DNA from: Pseudomonadota bacterium
GTDB lineage: Bacteria > Pseudomonadota > Gammaproteobacteria > Burkholderiales > Methylophilaceae
Assembly (NCBI GenBank): GCA_023459535.1
Contig: JAEWTK010000268.1
Location: 1-7,185, forward strand
Length of the DNA stretch: 7,185 nt
Reading direction: 5' to 3'
Positions 6,457-7,185 of the stretch are shown one piece after another. Under the pieces are notes generated by a model. The model saw only the letters and a program-made list of their open reading frames with translations. It searched no databases and had not been told where the DNA came from. Every line of letters starts with the position of its first letter. Positions within the stretch are counted from its first letter, which is position 1. Both the position numbers and the translations under genes were made by a program.

Positions 6457-6636
6457 TCAGGGTTTATTCAAAATGATACGGCTGGTGTTCTCGCCACGGT
6501 CTTCCTTGGGCATGGGTTGGTCGAAGAACAGCGCCCAAAGCACATAGAGCAACAAGACCTTGATGATCAAGGCCAGCGTGATCTCCCACTTGAGGGGAAA
6601 ACGGCGTTTGCGGCGCGGGAACCAGGTTTTCGGCAT
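6457..6636 (-). CDS. cydP: Cytochrome oxidase putative small subunit CydP
   Basis: This 59-aa protein has one membrane helix. The N-terminus is strongly basic ([14 protein letters not shown], residues 5-18), the helix spans about residues 19-38 ([19 protein letters not shown]), and a short polar C-terminus with PMPKEDRGE follows. The positive-inside rule predicts N-in/C-out. Its position directly ahead of cydA, 10 bp apart, its size, and the basic-start/single-helix layout match the proteobacterial family named CydP, whose exact function is not settled. The start is less certain than the frame: ATG at 6634-6636 has only GAGG close by, and no other ATG opens the frame in a sensible position. 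Confidence 0.8.
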   Translation of the reverse strand: MPKTWFPRRKRRFPLKWEITLALIIKVLLLYVLWALFFDQPMPKEDRGENTSRIILNKP

Positions 6637-6749
6637 GGCCTCAGTTTAGTCCTGTTGTTGATTCATGTGTAGTCGCTGGTAACAGGGTGGATTCTGATGC
6701 TGCTGCATAGCAATTTGGATAGTGTCATTCACAATTGGCAAACCATACT
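6637..6749 (-). promoter_or_regulatory. regB-cydP intergenic region, possible cyd promoter site
   Basis: This 113-bp AT-richer gap is the largest between genes of the minus-strand cluster and the natural place for an oxidase promoter. I found no clear FNR box (TTGAT-N4-ATCAA) and no strong -35/-10 pair. Reading along the minus strand, TTGCCAATTG and later CCAAATTG form a loose repeat of CCAATTG-like words about 21 bp apart, which could be regulator half-sites. The region also contains a 20-codon frame without a Shine-Dalgarno, which I do not call as a gene. Confidence 0.3.
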
Positions 6750-7185
6750 CTAAGCTGTCAGTCCGGCCAGCGGTAGGCGTATGCAGGTGATGGTGCCACT
6801 GTCCGGGTGCTTGTCCAGTTTCACGCTGCCATTGAAACGCCCGAGGATGATGCGGGAAAGATAGAGGCCCAGCCCCATGCCTTCTTCGTGTTTGGTGGTA
6901 AAGAACGGCGTGCCAGCATGCAGGGCCGCTTCTTCTGTCAGGCCGGCACCGTAGTCCCGTATATTCAATGTCAGCAGGGAACTGTCCCATTCGCCTTCTA
7001 TGTCTACGCGTTCAGGTGAAGCGTCGGCTGCATTGTCCAACAGGTTAATGAGTGCCATGCCAAGGGCCAGGTCGGTGACGATCTTCGGTGCCGGGGTACT
7101 GCCCTTGATGGCACAGCTCAATTGCACGGCGGGGCGGATGTCACGCCAGCGCTGGATAGTGTTTTCGAGGAAATCATCGAGCGCA
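6750..7185 (-). CDS. regB: Sensor histidine kinase RegB-like, C-terminal part (gene runs off the right edge)
   Basis: The frame is open from the right window edge to the TAG at 6750-6752, giving about 145 residues of the C-terminal ATP-binding (HATPase_c) domain. The N box is clear (ALINLLDNAADASP), followed by the G1 motif (DYGAGL), the F-box-like PFFTTKHEE and the G2 motif (GMGLGLYLSRIIL). The combination GTPFFTTK...GMGLGLYLSRIIL is typical of RegB/PrrB/ActS/RoxS kinases, and the downstream RegA makes this the obvious partner. The membrane domain, the phospho-acceptor histidine and the redox cysteine expected for RegB lie outside the window and cannot be checked. An internal GTG at 7127 is not a credible start, since coding continues upstream in the same frame. 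Confidence 0.87.
   Translation of the reverse strand, partial: ALDDFLENTIQRWRDIRPAVQLSCAIKGSTPAPKIVTDLALGMALINLLDNAADASPERVDIEGEWDSSLLTLNIRDYGAGLTEEAALHAGTPFFTTKHEEGMGLGLYLSRIILGRFNGSVKLDKHPDSGTITCIRLPLAGLTA

Noticed and set aside
6646..6708. A 20-codon minus-strand frame between regB and cydP, rich in glutamine
   Set aside because: It has no ribosome-binding site, no similarity I recognise and a length expected by chance.
6637..6749. FNR or ANR binding site in front of the cyd genes
   Set aside because: An ATCAA half-site occurs, but the matching TTGAT at the required spacing is absent.

Overview
The window is an ordinary chromosomal stretch of a proteobacterium. The OmpR homologue is very close to the enterobacterial one, and a RegB/RegA two-component pair, an E. 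coli-type cytochrome bd oxidase and the small CydP and CydX proteins are all present. The gene set and moderately high GC content fit a beta- or gammaproteobacterium; I lean towards Betaproteobacteria, but this is inference from general family knowledge and no search was run. I see no insertion sequence, tRNA, rRNA, CRISPR array or phage gene.

Layout from left to right. (1) Positions 36-764, minus strand: ompR; its kinase gene would lie just beyond the left edge. (2) Positions 765-1136: a 372-bp, AT-rich divergent intergenic region with a 10-bp-phased tandem repeat resembling OmpR-family binding sites, two small dyads, and a tiny open frame with a good Shine-Dalgarno. (3) Positions 1137-1757, plus strand: an exported protein with two canonical EF-hand calcium loops and a charged helical tail. 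(4) Positions 1869-3008, plus strand: a FemAB-like (PF04339) acyltransferase-fold protein whose start codon lies in the arm of a perfect 8-bp dyad. (5) Positions 3017-7185, minus strand: in transcription order, regB (5' end outside the window), cydP, cydA, cydB, cydX, regA.

The minus-strand cluster is the most coherent unit. It encodes both large subunits of a quinol-oxidising bd oxidase plus two single-helix accessory proteins, CydP (59 aa) and CydX (33 aa), both easy to miss because of their size. The genes from cydP to cydX are spaced 9-10 bp apart, and the Shine-Dalgarno of cydA, cydB and cydX each overlaps the preceding stop codon. A redox-responsive RegB/RegA system brackets the oxidase genes: the kinase gene is upstream, and the regulator gene is downstream after 60 bp. 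RegA-family regulators are known to control terminal oxidase genes, so a sensor-oxidase-regulator feedback module is a reasonable inference.

I do not see a clearly new enzymatic system. The points most worth checking are the split regB/regA arrangement around cydPABX, the start-codon dyad in front of the FemAB-like gene, and the ompR/EF-hand divergent control region.
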